Shown here: in pieces, positions 1 through 8,701 of the stretch | Layout: each line of letters begins with the position of its first letter | Numbering within the stretch: the first letter of the stretch is position 1 | Origin: Nevskia sp. | GTDB taxonomy: Bacteria > Pseudomonadota > Gammaproteobacteria > Nevskiales > Nevskiaceae | Assembly: GCF_021732705.1 (NCBI RefSeq) | Contig: NZ_JAKFUM010000006.1 | Location: forward strand, 162,198 to 226,197 | Length of the DNA stretch: 64,000 nucleotides | Direction of reading: 5' to 3' | Program-made: the position numbers and the translations under genes | Notes under the pieces: generated by a model | Seen by the model: only the letters and a program-made list of their open reading frames with translations | What the model was told of the DNA's origin: nothing | The model's database searches: none

Positions 1-2
1 CA

Positions 3-74
3 TTGCGCCAGCATTTTCGTGCGGCGTTCGGGGTTTCGCCGCTGCAGTGGCGGCAGAGTTTCAAGGGCAACTGA
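3..74 (+). CDS. C-terminal end of an AraC-family transcriptional regulator (partial)
   Basis: An open frame entering from the left edge reads LRQHFRAAFGVSPLQWRQSF and then KGN-stop. This is the typical end of an AraC/XylS HTH domain, where the second recognition helix is followed by F-G-x-S-P-x-x-[WY]-R. Only 23 codons are inside the window, so ligand and targets cannot be told. The following 220 bp to the next gene hold nothing recognisable. Confidence 0.6.
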   Translation: MRQHFRAAFGVSPLQWRQSFKGN

Positions 75-296
75 CGGCTTTCGGACACGGCTGATTGCCG
101 CGTCATTCGGCAGGTTGCGACTGACAGTCACGGCAGTTTGCGAGGCCTGCACGTGCCGGCTATGGTCGGCGCACGTCATCGGCCAATCGCGCTGAACAAG
201 CTTGAAAACCGATGATCGACAGGATCGGGCACGTCGCAACCGACGGCACCGCATCTCATCGCGTCACTGCCTTTCACACTTCTGGGGAGCACAGGG

Positions 297-1892
297 ATGA
301 GCCATTTCACCAGCCGGCTTCAGCGGGCCGGACGTTGTCTGCGCGCCATCGGCATCGGCACCATCATCGGCCTCGTCAGCACCTGCGTCGGCGCGGCACC
401 TTTGCCGGTGGATTACGCGGAAACCGTGCTGCATTCGTTCAGCGGATTCGATGGCGCACGGCCGACCGGCGAACTGGTCGAGACCGACGACGGAGCCGTG
501 CTCGGAACCACGAGCAGCGGCGGCACGTCCGGGAATTTCGGCACCGTGTTCCGCATCGATGCGGACGGCCGCCACACCGTGCTGCACGAATTCGCGGGCA
601 GCGATGGCGCGAACCCGAACGCCGGCCTCGTGCGCGGCCCGGACGGTGCCTATTACGGCACCACCGGCGCGGGCGGTGCGGTGGGTCTGGGCACGGTGTT
701 CCGGATCGCGGCCGACGGCAGCGGCTTCGCCAACCTGCATTCGTTCGGCGATGCCGATGGCGCAGCCCCCGCCAGTTCGCTGATGCTCGCGAGCGATGGC
801 AATTTCTACGGCACGACGTTCTGCTGCGGCAGCATCAGCACCAGCGGCAGCGTCTTCCGGATGACGCCGGCCGGTGTCGTCACCAACCTGTATCGCCTGC
901 GCGGCGGCGTCGATGGCTCGGGTGTGTATGCGGGGCTGGTCGAGGGGCCGGATGGCGCGCTGTACGGCGCGGCCCTGACCGAAGGCGGTGTCGACAATGC
1001 CGGCACCGTCTTCCGCGTGACCAAGGCCGGACAGTTCAGCGTGCTGCACACCTTCACCGCCACCGGCGGCGGCAGCGGGCCGTCCGGCGGGCTGCTGTTC
1101 GGGAGCGATGGCGGCCTGTTCGGCACCACCGCCTACGCGGGCCCGGCTGCGAGTGACTTCAACCGTGGCGGCACGGTGTTCCGCCTTGCCCCGAATGGCA
1201 GCCTGAGCGTGCTGCGCGGCTTCAGCGGCGACGCCAACGGCGGCCTGCTGTTCGGCGGCCTGTCGCGTGCCGCAAGTGGCCGCTGGTACGGCACGACGTT
1301 CTCCGGCGGCAGCGGCAATGGCGTGGTCTATTCGCTGGCGAACGATGGCAGCGACTTCCGCCGCCTGTACGCCTTCCGCGGCACGCCGCTGGCTGCCAAT
1401 CCGTACGCCGGCGTGCTCGAATCGCGCACGGGCGATCTCGTCGGCACCAGCTTCGCCGGCGGTCAGGCCGGCATGGGTTCGGTCTATCGGCTCAGGCCGT
1501 TCACGCCGGCGCCGACGGTCAGCTTCGCCAGCGCAGCCTTGGACACGCCGCCGGCCAATCTGCGCGGCGATTCGGTGACGACCGTCGGCGTGACCTTGTC
1601 GTATGCGCCGACCAGCACGGTGACCGTGCCGGTGACCGTTGGCGGTAGCGAGCCCGCCTCGCGCTATCGCGTGTCGCCGTCAGGCTCGGTGACGTTCGCG
1701 CCGGGCCAGACCACGGCGAACATCACGGTCACGGTGACGGCACCGGCGCTGCTGCAGTGCGAGCGCACGATCGAACTGACGCTGGCACCCACGGCGACGG
1801 CGCTGCTCGGCCCGGTGCCGACGGCCACCGTGACCATCCGCACGCCGGCACCGCTGCTGACGCGGTTGCTGTGCGGGCGACAGCAGCCCTGA
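297..1892 (+). CDS. GloVer-repeat beta-propeller protein with Calx-beta-like C-terminal domain
   Basis: The 531-residue protein has an N-terminal signal-type segment (basic start, hydrophobic about residues 17-34), then about seven repeats of roughly 50 residues (about 40-400). Each repeat has the pattern L-H-x-F-x-G-x-D-G, D-G-x-x-Y-G-T-T and G-T-V-F-R, the hallmark of the GloVer tandem repeat family (choice-of-anchor proteins). Seven repeats would suit one seven-bladed propeller. Residues about 405-520 are Thr/Val-rich beta structure resembling a Calx-beta module, ending in a Cys/Arg tail. The ATG at 297 follows a purine-rich GGGGAG. Export to periplasm or surface is inferred; no enzymatic role is evident. 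It stands alone, converging on the desaturase. Confidence 0.75.
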   Translation: MSHFTSRLQRAGRCLRAIGIGTIIGLVSTCVGAAPLPVDYAETVLHSFSGFDGARPTGELVETDDGAVLGTTSSGGTSGNFGTVFRIDADGRHTVLHEFAGSDGANPNAGLVRGPDGAYYGTTGAGGAVGLGTVFRIAADGSGFANLHSFGDADGAAPASSLMLASDGNFYGTTFCCGSISTSGSVFRMTPAGVVTNLYRLRGGVDGSGVYAGLVEGPDGALYGAALTEGGVDNAGTVFRVTKAGQFSVLHTFTATGGGSGPSGGLLFGSDGGLFGTTAYAGPAASDFNRGGTVFRLAPNGSLSVLRGFSGDANGGLLFGGLSRAASGRWYGTTFSGGSGNGVVYSLANDGSDFRRLYAFRGTPLAANPYAGVLESRTGDLVGTSFAGGQAGMGSVYRLRPFTPAPTVSFASAALDTPPANLRGDSVTTVGVTLSYAPTSTVTVPVTVGGSEPASRYRVSPSGSVTFAPGQTTANITVTVTAPALLQCERTIELTLAPTATALLGPVPTATVTIRTPAPLLTRLLCGRQQP

Positions 1893-1934
1893 GGTCTCGA
1901 CCGACGCGGTGGCCGCAGGCCTCGTGGCGCGGCG

Positions 1935-2894
1935 TCAGTGCGTCACGCGGCGCAGCACATCGAGCATGCTGGTGGCCTGATTCGCCGCAGGAATGACGCC
2001 GTCGCGCACGAGGATCGCGTGCAGCTTCGGCAGGTTCCAGTGCGGGGCCGACGGCATCAGATGATGTTCGAGGTGGTAGTGCTCGTTGTGCGGCGCGAGC
2101 AGCAGCTTCTCGATCCAGTTGGCCTGTGTCGAGCGCGCATGCTCGAGCGGGTTGCGGCTGTGCAGGTCGTGCACGGCGCCGTGATCCGCCAGCACGCGGA
2201 TGCGCATGAAGAACGGGAACGGGATCAGGTAGGCCAGCGCCCACAGCAGGTACAGCTCGCCGTGACCGAACGCGGCCAGCACACCGCCGATCGCGAACTG
2301 CCACGCGATCGACCAGCCGCCACCGTTGGCGATGAAGCGCGCGGCGTAGTCGGCGAAGCGCTGCGGCGTAGGATATTCGAGCTTCTCGACGATGCCGTTC
2401 TGCTGGAACTTCCAGTAGCCCGCCGTCATGCCGACCGTGCCGATCAGGAAGCGGATGCCGGATTGCCCGGTCAGATCGCGCAGCAGCTTGCGCCGCAGGC
2501 TTGCGCGGGCGATCGGATAGCGCTCGACCATCACCAGGTCCGGATCTTCCGCCGTGCCGGCATGGCGGTGATGCGCCATGTGATACGTCCGGTACATCGT
2601 CATGTGGTTGAAGTTCGGCAGCGCACACAGGTACTGGCCGATCCACTCGTTCAGCCGCGTGTTCGCGAACAGGGAGCGATGCGCCGCCTCGTGCGTCAGG
2701 ATCGCGAGGCCGACATGCACGCCGCACAGCAGCAGGATCGATAGCAGCCAGGTCAGCGGACTCGGCCACAGCGCGCTGATCGCGAATGCCAGCACCATCA
2801 GGCCGTAGTCCTTCGCCAAGGCCAGCCAGCCCTGCCAGTTGGAGCGGGCCTTCAGCTGTTCGCGGACTGCAGGATCGAGGACGTAAGTGCTCAT
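1935..2894 (-). CDS. Fatty acid desaturase family protein
   Basis: A 319-residue integral membrane protein with the three histidine boxes of the membrane di-iron desaturase/hydroxylase family: HEAAH at residues 68-72, HMAHHRH at 105-111 and HLEHH near residue 280. Hydrophobic spans flank the boxes. Family members introduce a double bond or hydroxyl into acyl chains or lipids at the cytoplasmic membrane using O2 and an electron donor. The substrate cannot be read from sequence. It lies 24 bp downstream of a crotonase gene on the same strand, so the two are probably co-transcribed. It could also be a carotenoid ketolase/hydroxylase-like relative, but the box spacing favours an acyl-lipid desaturase. 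Confidence 0.85.
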   Translation of the reverse strand: MSTYVLDPAVREQLKARSNWQGWLALAKDYGLMVLAFAISALWPSPLTWLLSILLLCGVHVGLAILTHEAAHRSLFANTRLNEWIGQYLCALPNFNHMTMYRTYHMAHHRHAGTAEDPDLVMVERYPIARASLRRKLLRDLTGQSGIRFLIGTVGMTAGYWKFQQNGIVEKLEYPTPQRFADYAARFIANGGGWSIAWQFAIGGVLAAFGHGELYLLWALAYLIPFPFFMRIRVLADHGAVHDLHSRNPLEHARSTQANWIEKLLLAPHNEHYHLEHHLMPSAPHWNLPKLHAILVRDGVIPAANQATSMLDVLRRVTH

Positions 2895-2918
2895 GATGGT
2901 TTCGACTCGGAAAGGAAT

Positions 2919-3695
2919 TCAGAACTGGCCGTGACGGCCGCTGCCGGCCGCGAAGCGCGCCGCGCCGTGCTGGGTTTCGCCGGAACCCAGCGTGGCGAGG
3001 CCATGCGCCAATTCATGGGCGATGGCGGCGGCCTCGGGCAGCGACCATTGCGCCAGCGCGCTGAGCCGGTCATTGCGCAGGCATTGCTGCGGGAAGGCCG
3101 CGATTTCAAGCGCCAGCGCCTCGGCTGCCGCCAACGCCAAGCCGGTCGGCACCACGCGATTGGCAAGGCCCATCGCCAGCGCTTCCGCTGCCGGTACCGG
3201 GCGGCCGGTCAGGATCAGGTCCAGCGCACGGCTTGCGCCGATCAGGCGCGGCAGGCGCACGGTGCCGCCATCGATCAGCGGCACGCCGAAGCGCCGGCAG
3301 AAGACACCGAATACGGCGGATTCGTCCACCACGCGCAGGTCGCACCAGGCCGCCAGTTCCAGACCGCCAGCGACGGCGTAGCCGGAGACGGCGGCGATCA
3401 CCGGCTTCGACAGCTGCAGCCGCGTCGGGCCCATCGGCCCGTCGCCATCCGGTGCAACACGATTGGCGCGCGCCGGATCGCCAGACTTCACCGCCTTCAG
3501 GTCGGCACCGGCGCAGAAATGGCCGCCCGCGCCGGTCAGGATGGCGACGGGCAGGTCGGGATCGGCATCGAACGCGCGAAAGGCGGCGGACAGGGCTTCC
3601 GCGGTCGGCCGGTCGACGCAGTTGCGCACGTCCGGCCGGTTGATCGTGATGATCACGAGCGGCGGTCGGCGGTCGATCAGGACGGTATCGGTCAT
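2919..3695 (-). CDS. Enoyl-CoA hydratase/isomerase family protein (crotonase)
   Basis: A 258-residue crotonase-fold protein. It has the oxyanion-hole region GAGGHFCAGADLKA near residues 55-70, the second conserved Gly-rich stretch AVSGYAVAGGLELAAWCDLR near 100-120, and the FGVPLIDGG segment that follows it. The ATG at 3695 was chosen over an upstream in-frame ATG (3725) because the fold begins immediately after it. The family acts on acyl-CoA thioesters (hydration, isomerisation or dehydrogenation companions). It is the first gene of a likely two-gene unit with the desaturase and is divergent from paaX-type regulator DNA, which suggests regulation by that protein. Confidence 0.88.
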   Translation of the reverse strand: MTDTVLIDRRPPLVIITINRPDVRNCVDRPTAEALSAAFRAFDADPDLPVAILTGAGGHFCAGADLKAVKSGDPARANRVAPDGDGPMGPTRLQLSKPVIAAVSGYAVAGGLELAAWCDLRVVDESAVFGVFCRRFGVPLIDGGTVRLPRLIGASRALDLILTGRPVPAAEALAMGLANRVVPTGLALAAAEALALEIAAFPQQCLRNDRLSALAQWSLPEAAAIAHELAHGLATLGSGETQHGAARFAAGSGRHGQF

Positions 3696-3793
3696 GTCAT
3701 TACAAAATAGTGCATGAACCAACAATATCGGTAATGATCGCGTTCCGCAATCGATCGTGACGCCGTCGCCGACCCCGCGATGCCGACCTCCGG

Positions 3794-4582
3794 ATGAAAT
3801 TCACCGCCAAGTCCCTGATCCTCGACATGCTGCTGGCCAACGAGGGCGAGCCACTGTCCGCGCGCGATGCCGTGCAGGCGGCGGCGCTGTTCGACATCGG
3901 CGAAAGCAGCGTCCGCGTGACCCTGCTGCGGCTGGTCGCCGACGGCCTGATCGAAGCGAGCGACCGCGGCGTCTACCGGCTGCGTGGCGCGGCCCACGAG
4001 CTGGCAGGCGAAGTCGCGACCTGGCGCACGGCCGACGCCCGCACGCGGCCGTGGTCGGGCGCCTGGATCGCGGTGCACAGCGCGCCGCTCGGCCGCAGCG
4101 ATCGCCAGCGGCTGCGCGTGCGGCAGCGGGCGTTGAACATGCTCGGCTTCCGGGAACTGGACCCCGGCCTGCTGCTGCGGCCGGACAATCTCGAAGGCGG
4201 CGTCGAGGCCGTGCGCGAGCGTCTGATCAAGCTCGGGCTGGAGCCGGATGCGGCGGTGTTCGTCGCCGATCACTTCGATCCGGCGCGCCGTGCACGGCTC
4301 GCCGGTCTGTGGGACGGCGCGGCGCTGAATCGCGCCTATCGCGAACTGGCGCGCGAGCTGGAGGCGTGGACCACGCAGGTCGACGCGATGCCGCTGGCGC
4401 AGGCCGCACACGAATCGCTGCTGATGGGTCGCCACGCGATCCGGCAGGTGGTGTTCGACCCGATGCTGCCGAGCCCGATGGTCGATGTCGACGCGCGGCG
4501 GCAGTTCGTAGACGCCGTGCGCGCGTACGACCGTACCGGGCAGGCGATCTGGCGACGAATGCGCGGGCTGCCGCCGAAGTGA
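3794..4582 (+). CDS. PaaX-family transcriptional regulator
   Basis: A 262-residue protein whose N-terminus (about residues 1-65) is a winged helix of the PaaX type (SLILDMLL, then SSVRVTLLRLVADGLIE). It is followed by the PaaX middle domain and a C-terminal region with F-D-P-x-L-P. PaaX repressors sense aryl-CoA or other CoA esters and bind near their target promoters. Here the gene is divergent from the crotonase-desaturase pair with only 98 bp between them, so that pair is the most likely target. The ligand is not known. Confidence 0.82.
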   Translation: MKFTAKSLILDMLLANEGEPLSARDAVQAAALFDIGESSVRVTLLRLVADGLIEASDRGVYRLRGAAHELAGEVATWRTADARTRPWSGAWIAVHSAPLGRSDRQRLRVRQRALNMLGFRELDPGLLLRPDNLEGGVEAVRERLIKLGLEPDAAVFVADHFDPARRARLAGLWDGAALNRAYRELARELEAWTTQVDAMPLAQAAHESLLMGRHAIRQVVFDPMLPSPMVDVDARRQFVDAVRAYDRTGQAIWRRMRGLPPK

Positions 4583-5627
4583 TCGTGCGCCCCGCGGCGC
4601 GCTGACGGGTCAGCGGAATTTCGAGCCGGCGCAGATGCCGGATGTCGACGCTCGACTCGAACCGGCAACATCGAGGAACGGTCCATCGGTGGTTCAGCCA
4701 ATGCGCGTGTTAGACCCCGCAGTGATGATCGCCAACGCGATCCTGCGTTCGAGCGAGCTTCAGCCGACGCCGGAGGTCGTTCTCGTCGTGTCTGCAACGG
4801 CGTCAACCGTGGTGGCCTCCGATGCTCGTCTCGGCGCTTCGACGACGGACGATCTGTCGGTCGAAAATACGTCGGCGTCGGGGCGGACAACACGCCAATT
4901 CGTTGACGCGATGGCTCTCCGGATCGGCTGACCCCGGAGGTCCGGACCCATCGCTGCATGGACCCGATCCGGGACACGGCGTGCCCACGCTCGTGGCAAT
5001 GCAGCATCAAGCCATTGAATCGATGAATAGGCGAGCTCGTCGCGATCGGGTGCGCGCGGATGTCACGCCGGCAGCGCTGGAACGGTGGTTGAACGCCGTA
5101 CCCGAGGGCTCGAACGGCATATGGCGGAAATCACGGGATCAGCGCCGACATTGACGTTTTCCGTCAATGACTCGCGCGATCAGGGCCGATCAGGGCCGAT
5201 CAGGGCCGATCAGGACCGCTATGGCCGCGTGCGCGAACAAGCGGCGGGGGTCCGGCGATTTGCACAGCGCTTCGCGGGATTCGTCGCCGAGCGGGTCGCG
5301 CAGGCGGGACCAATCACTGGGATTCGCAACGCAATTCCGAGCCTTCGCGGCTTGATCCGGTCGCCACGGGCCGGCGCATCCGCAATGCGACGCCGCCGGC
5401 ATGGCGTGCCGGGCATCCGGGCAATCCGTCATCGCGCAACCACTCGGCCTCATTCAAGCCACCTCTTGTCCGCCACTGGGGTGCGTGACGCGCGTCGGGA
5501 CTGAAACCTGCACCGGTGCCGGCACGACTTCCTGCTCCGAAGCAGCCCGTGACAACTTCTTGTCAGGGCCTCGACGGGATCGGGGGTCGCGATACGTCGA
5601 CCTTGTTCGCTTGCCGAGTGCCTCATC
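4583..5627. other. About 1.05 kb with no convincing gene
   Basis: Short frames run on both strands but none shows a recognisable domain, a good ribosome-binding site or conserved-looking composition. The stretch contains a 10-bp tandem repeat (5178-5217) and a small palindrome TGACAA-N4-TTGTCA at 5550-5565, about 60 bp before the pilin operon. It may be decayed coding sequence or a regulatory leader of the pilin operon. No RNA gene was recognised. Confidence 0.5.
5178..5217. repeat. 10-bp tandem repeat, about four copies
   Basis: The unit GATCAGGGCC is repeated head to tail three times, followed by a fourth copy with one change (GATCAGGACC). Each unit carries a GATC. It lies in the gene-free stretch before the pilin operon. 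It is too short and has no spacers, so it is not CRISPR. Confidence 0.85.
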
Positions 5628-6089
5628 GTGCCGACTTGCCCGTCCGCCAGCGCCCCGTTTCCGGCTCCGCCAAGTCGGGCGGCCGGCGGCTTCACGCTGA
5701 TCGAACTGATGCTGGCGGTCGCGATCGTCGCAATCCTGGCGACGATCGCGGTCGGCAGCTACAGCAACGCCGTGGCACGCAGTCGTCGCGCCGCTGTCGA
5801 GAGCTATCTGCAGGCCATTGCCAATCGGCAGGAGCAGCTGTTGCTTGACGCCCGAGCCTACGCCACCAGCAATACCTCACCGCCGCTGCCGGCGATCACG
5901 GACGACGTCAGCGGCCACTACACCGTCACGGTCAGCGCCGACAATTCGGCGACGCCGCCCAGTTTTCTGATCACGGCGACGCCCGTCGGCCGTCAGGCCA
6001 CGATCGATGCCCGCTGCGGTCGGCTGACGCTGGATCAGGCCGGGGTCCGCACGCGATCGGGCACGGCTGCACTCGGAGACTGCTGGTGA
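5628..6089 (+). CDS. pilE: Type IV pilin-like protein (PilE-type prepilin)
   Basis: A 153-residue prepilin. After a leader of about 21 residues comes the class III cleavage site G|FTLIELMLAVAI with Glu at mature position 5 and a hydrophobic helix. This is followed by the A-V-E-S-Y-L-Q-A-I-A-N-R-Q-E-Q pattern typical of PilE minor pilins. It begins at GTG 5628. PilD would cleave and methylate it; the mature protein enters the pilus base or tip complex. It is the first of six genes joined by stop-start overlaps, ending in pilY1. PilE is usually last in such operons, so its first place here is a variation. Confidence 0.8.
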   Translation: MPTCPSASAPFPAPPSRAAGGFTLIELMLAVAIVAILATIAVGSYSNAVARSRRAAVESYLQAIANRQEQLLLDARAYATSNTSPPLPAITDDVSGHYTVTVSADNSATPPSFLITATPVGRQATIDARCGRLTLDQAGVRTRSGTAALGDCW

Positions 6090-6592
6090 GCCTCGCCAGC
6101 AGGCCAGGGCGTCGGCCAATGACCGGCTTCACCATGGTCGAGCTGATGGTGGCCATTGCCGTGGCCGGCATCCTGCTCGGCATCGGCGTGCCGAGCTATC
6201 GAAGCTTTGTCGCCGGCCAGCGCATCCGCACCGCGACGTCGGAACTGAATTACGCCTTGCTGCAGGCACGCAGCGAGGCCATCAAGCGCAATGCCGCCGT
6301 CACGGTTACGCCGGCCGGCAGCTGCTGGCAGGCCGGATGGACCGTCAGCGTCGGCAGTGTCGCGCTGGCCGCGCAGGGTGCCTACCGCGATCTGTCGTTT
6401 GCCGCCTCCAGCAGCGCGACCAGCGGTGTCACCTTCAACGGCGAAGGCAGGATAGATGGCAGCGACGCCGCGATCCAGATTGCCAGCCGGACGGCGCGCG
6501 ACGTGTCGTCACGGTGCGTGGCGCTGGACCTGTCCGGCCTGCCGAGCACCACGACAACGGCCTGCCGCCTGTCCGTGGTGAACTGCCCGTGA
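6086..6592 (+). CDS. GspH/FimT-family minor pseudopilin
   Basis: A 168-residue protein with prepilin motif G|FTMVELMVAIAVAGI near residues 13-27, then the GspH/FimT pattern of G-V-P-S-Y-R-S-F and L-x-x-A-R-S-E-A-I-K-R-N near 60-75. It starts at GTG 6086, overlapping the previous stop by four bases. FimT-type minor pilins sit in the initiation complex of type IV pili and in some bacteria bind DNA for uptake. Two Cys pairs are possible at the C-terminus. Confidence 0.83.
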   Translation: MSLASRPGRRPMTGFTMVELMVAIAVAGILLGIGVPSYRSFVAGQRIRTATSELNYALLQARSEAIKRNAAVTVTPAGSCWQAGWTVSVGSVALAAQGAYRDLSFAASSSATSGVTFNGEGRIDGSDAAIQIASRTARDVSSRCVALDLSGLPSTTTTACRLSVVNCP

Positions 6593-7179
6593 AGCGCCGC
6601 GTCGCGTGCCGTCGGCAACAGGCCGGTGTCAGCCTGATCGAAGTGCTGGTGACGCTGTTCGTGCTGCTGGTCGGGCTGCTTGGCGTGGCCGGGCTGACCT
6701 TGCGCAGCCAGCACGCGTCGATGGAATCGTTCCAGCGCAATCAGGCGATCTTTCTGGTGCAGGACATGGTCGGGCGAATCAATGCCAACCGCTCGGTGGC
6801 TGATTGCTACGCCATCAGCGATGCCACCTCGGGCCTGCCGTATGCCGGCGTCGGCGCAGCCACGCTGCCGAGCTGCAGCGCCGGATCGGTGACGGCCTAC
6901 ACCCAGGCCAATGCCGACATTGCCGAGTGGAATGCCTTGCTGCAGGGCGCCACGGTGGTCAACGACGGCGGCGACACCGTTGGCGCGATGATCGGCGCCC
7001 GCGGTTGCGTGATGCGCATCGCCAGCAACCGCTATCTGGTCAGCGTGGTCTGGCAAGGCCTGGACGCCACCGCAGCGCCGGGTACCGGCGTGGTCTGCGG
7101 CCAGGGCCTGTATGGCGACGAGGCGCTGCGCCGTGTGGTCACGGTGCCGATCCGGATTGCCGATCTGCGAGGCGCCTGA
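6589..7179 (+). CDS. pilV: Type IV pilus modification protein PilV
   Basis: A 196-residue protein starting at GTG 6589, which overlaps the fimT-like stop by four bases (GTGA). The prepilin motif G|VSLIEVLVTLFVLLVGLLG is followed by the PilV signature of Q-x-x-x-M-E-S-F-Q-R-N-Q-A and D-M-V-x-R-I-N-A-N. Fourth-gene neighbours pilW and pilX support the identification. Minor pilin of the assembly-initiating complex at the inner membrane. Confidence 0.85.
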   Translation: MKRRVACRRQQAGVSLIEVLVTLFVLLVGLLGVAGLTLRSQHASMESFQRNQAIFLVQDMVGRINANRSVADCYAISDATSGLPYAGVGAATLPSCSAGSVTAYTQANADIAEWNALLQGATVVNDGGDTVGAMIGARGCVMRIASNRYLVSVVWQGLDATAAPGTGVVCGQGLYGDEALRRVVTVPIRIADLRGA

Positions 7180-8195
7180 TGAGCCCCAGGACTGCCATCG
7201 CGGTACGCGGCTTCTCGCTGATCGAACTGATGGTGGCGATCACGCTCGGCCTGCTGCTGCTGCTGGTGATGACGCAACTGATGGCGCAACAAAGCGCCGC
7301 GCGCGCCGAGATCGAGAAGTCAGGCCGACAGATCGAGAACGGTCGGTACGCGATGAGCCTGCTGCAGGAAGACATTCAGCTAGCCGGTTACTTCGGGCAA
7401 AGCGGCGGCATGTCGGGCACGGTCAGCGCGGTGCCGAATCCCTGCGAGACCGGTGCCACGGCGGCAAGTCTCGACGCGATACGACTGGCGATGGTGCTGC
7501 CGCTGCAGGGCTATGACGATTCGGCATCGCCGGCCGGTTCGCTGGGCGGCTGTCTGGCCAGCGGCAACCTGAAATCCGGTACCGACGTGCTGGTGACTCG
7601 GCGTGCGGAGGCCGGCAATGTCGTGATCAGCCCGAGCGCCACGGTCGCCGGCCGCATCTACGTGCAGGCCACGCCGGCTGCCACGATGGTCGGCACCGGC
7701 GGGACCGGTGCGGCGGCCGTGTTCTCGCTGCTGCGCAAGGACAACGCGACGCCGGCTGAATTGCGCCGCTATGTCCAGCGCCTGTACTTCGTCAGCCCCT
7801 GCCATGTTCCGGCCAGCGGCGGCGTCTGTACGGCAGCGGCGGACAACGGCCGCCCGATTCCGACGCTGAAGATGCTGGAGCTGACCGAGGCGGGGTTTGT
7901 CGTCACCTCGCTCGTTGAAGGCATCGAGAACCTGCAGTTCGACTACGGCATCGATCGCGACGGCGACGGCGCTCCAGACGATTACGAGCCGATACCGAGC
8001 CTGGCCGAGTGGTCGAACGTGATGACCGTCCGCGTCAGCCTGCTGGCGCGGGCCCTGGAGCCAAGTGCCGGGCATGTCGACAGCCGCAGCTACGTGCTTG
8101 GCGACAGCACGGTCAGTAGCCCGGGCGATGCCTACAAGCGTCAAGCGTTTTCGGTGGCCGTGCGCGCGGTGAATCTCAGTGGACGACGCGAATGA
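7179..8195 (+). CDS. pilW: Type IV pilus minor pilin PilW
   Basis: A 338-residue protein beginning at ATG 7179, sharing one base with the pilV stop. The prepilin motif G|FSLIELMVAITLGLLLL lies near residues 12-28, followed by the PilW-type Q-x-x-x-N-G-R-Y-A-M-x-x-L-x-x-D-I-Q-L-A-G-Y-F-G. The long C-terminal region contains a D-x-D-G-D-G-x-x-D segment that could bind calcium. It acts with PilV, PilX, FimT and PilE in pilus initiation. Confidence 0.87.
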   Translation: MSPRTAIAVRGFSLIELMVAITLGLLLLLVMTQLMAQQSAARAEIEKSGRQIENGRYAMSLLQEDIQLAGYFGQSGGMSGTVSAVPNPCETGATAASLDAIRLAMVLPLQGYDDSASPAGSLGGCLASGNLKSGTDVLVTRRAEAGNVVISPSATVAGRIYVQATPAATMVGTGGTGAAAVFSLLRKDNATPAELRRYVQRLYFVSPCHVPASGGVCTAAADNGRPIPTLKMLELTEAGFVVTSLVEGIENLQFDYGIDRDGDGAPDDYEPIPSLAEWSNVMTVRVSLLARALEPSAGHVDSRSYVLGDSTVSSPGDAYKRQAFSVAVRAVNLSGRRE

Positions 8196-8701
8196 ACGCA
8201 TTGCAACCCTGCACGACATCCGTCATGGCCGCGCACATCTGCCCTCGCGGCCGCCAAGGTCAGCGCGGAGTGACGCTGGTGGTCGGGTTGATCTTCCTGC
8301 TGGTGATGTCGCTGCTGGCGGTCTCGGCCATCCGCTTCAGCTCGGTCAACCTGCGCATTGCTGGCAACGCACAGGCGCAGGTCGAGGCCACTGCGGCGGC
8401 GCAAACGGCCATCGAGCAGGTGATGAGCAGTGCGGCGAATTTCTATTCGCCGCTGTCGGCACGGACCATCGCGGTCGATATCGACAATGACGGGCGCAGC
8501 GATTACTCGGTCGCGGTTTCGGCTCCGGACTGCCTCGGCATGATGGCCGCACCGGGCTACAGCGCCAATTTTTCCGGCTTCGCCCCGCAGGAAGGCTATT
8601 GGGATGTCGCGGCCGTCGCCACCGACAGCCGCAGCGGCGTGCGTGTCGAAGTCCACCAAGGCGTTCGCGCCCGTGTGCTGGCCACGGCAGGCTGCCCATG
8701 A
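8192..8701 (+). CDS. pilX: Type IV pilus minor pilin PilX
   Basis: A 169-residue protein starting at ATG 8192 and overlapping the pilW stop by four bases. The hydrophobic segment GVTLVVGLIFLLVMSLLAV lacks the Glu5 of classic pilins, as usual for PilX, and is followed by A-I-R-F-S-S-V-N-L-R-I-A-G-N. Its small size and place directly before pilY1 match the canonical pilVWXY1 order. Confidence 0.83.
   Translation: MNALQPCTTSVMAAHICPRGRQGQRGVTLVVGLIFLLVMSLLAVSAIRFSSVNLRIAGNAQAQVEATAAAQTAIEQVMSSAANFYSPLSARTIAVDIDNDGRSDYSVAVSAPDCLGMMAAPGYSANFSGFAPQEGYWDVAAVATDSRSGVRVEVHQGVRARVLATAGCP

Noticed and set aside
264-1049. Long minus-strand open frame opposite the GloVer gene
   Set aside because: High GC creates long antisense frames. 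It has no domain, and the plus-strand repeats are clearly the coding sense.
4635-4931. 98-codon frame in the gene-poor stretch
   Set aside because: No ribosome-binding site, no domain and overlapping frames of equal quality on both strands.
5178-5217. CRISPR-like array
   Set aside because: The units are 10 bp with no spacers and no cas genes nearby; it is a simple tandem repeat.
5521-5536. Sigma-54 promoter (GGCAC...TGCT) before the pilin operon
   Set aside because: The GG-GC spacing is 11 rather than 10 bp, so it does not fit the -24/-12 rule.
5550-5565. Operator palindrome TGACAA-N4-TTGTCA
   Set aside because: It is a clean palindrome, but a 6-bp arm can occur by chance and no regulator gene is adjacent; kept only as a note.
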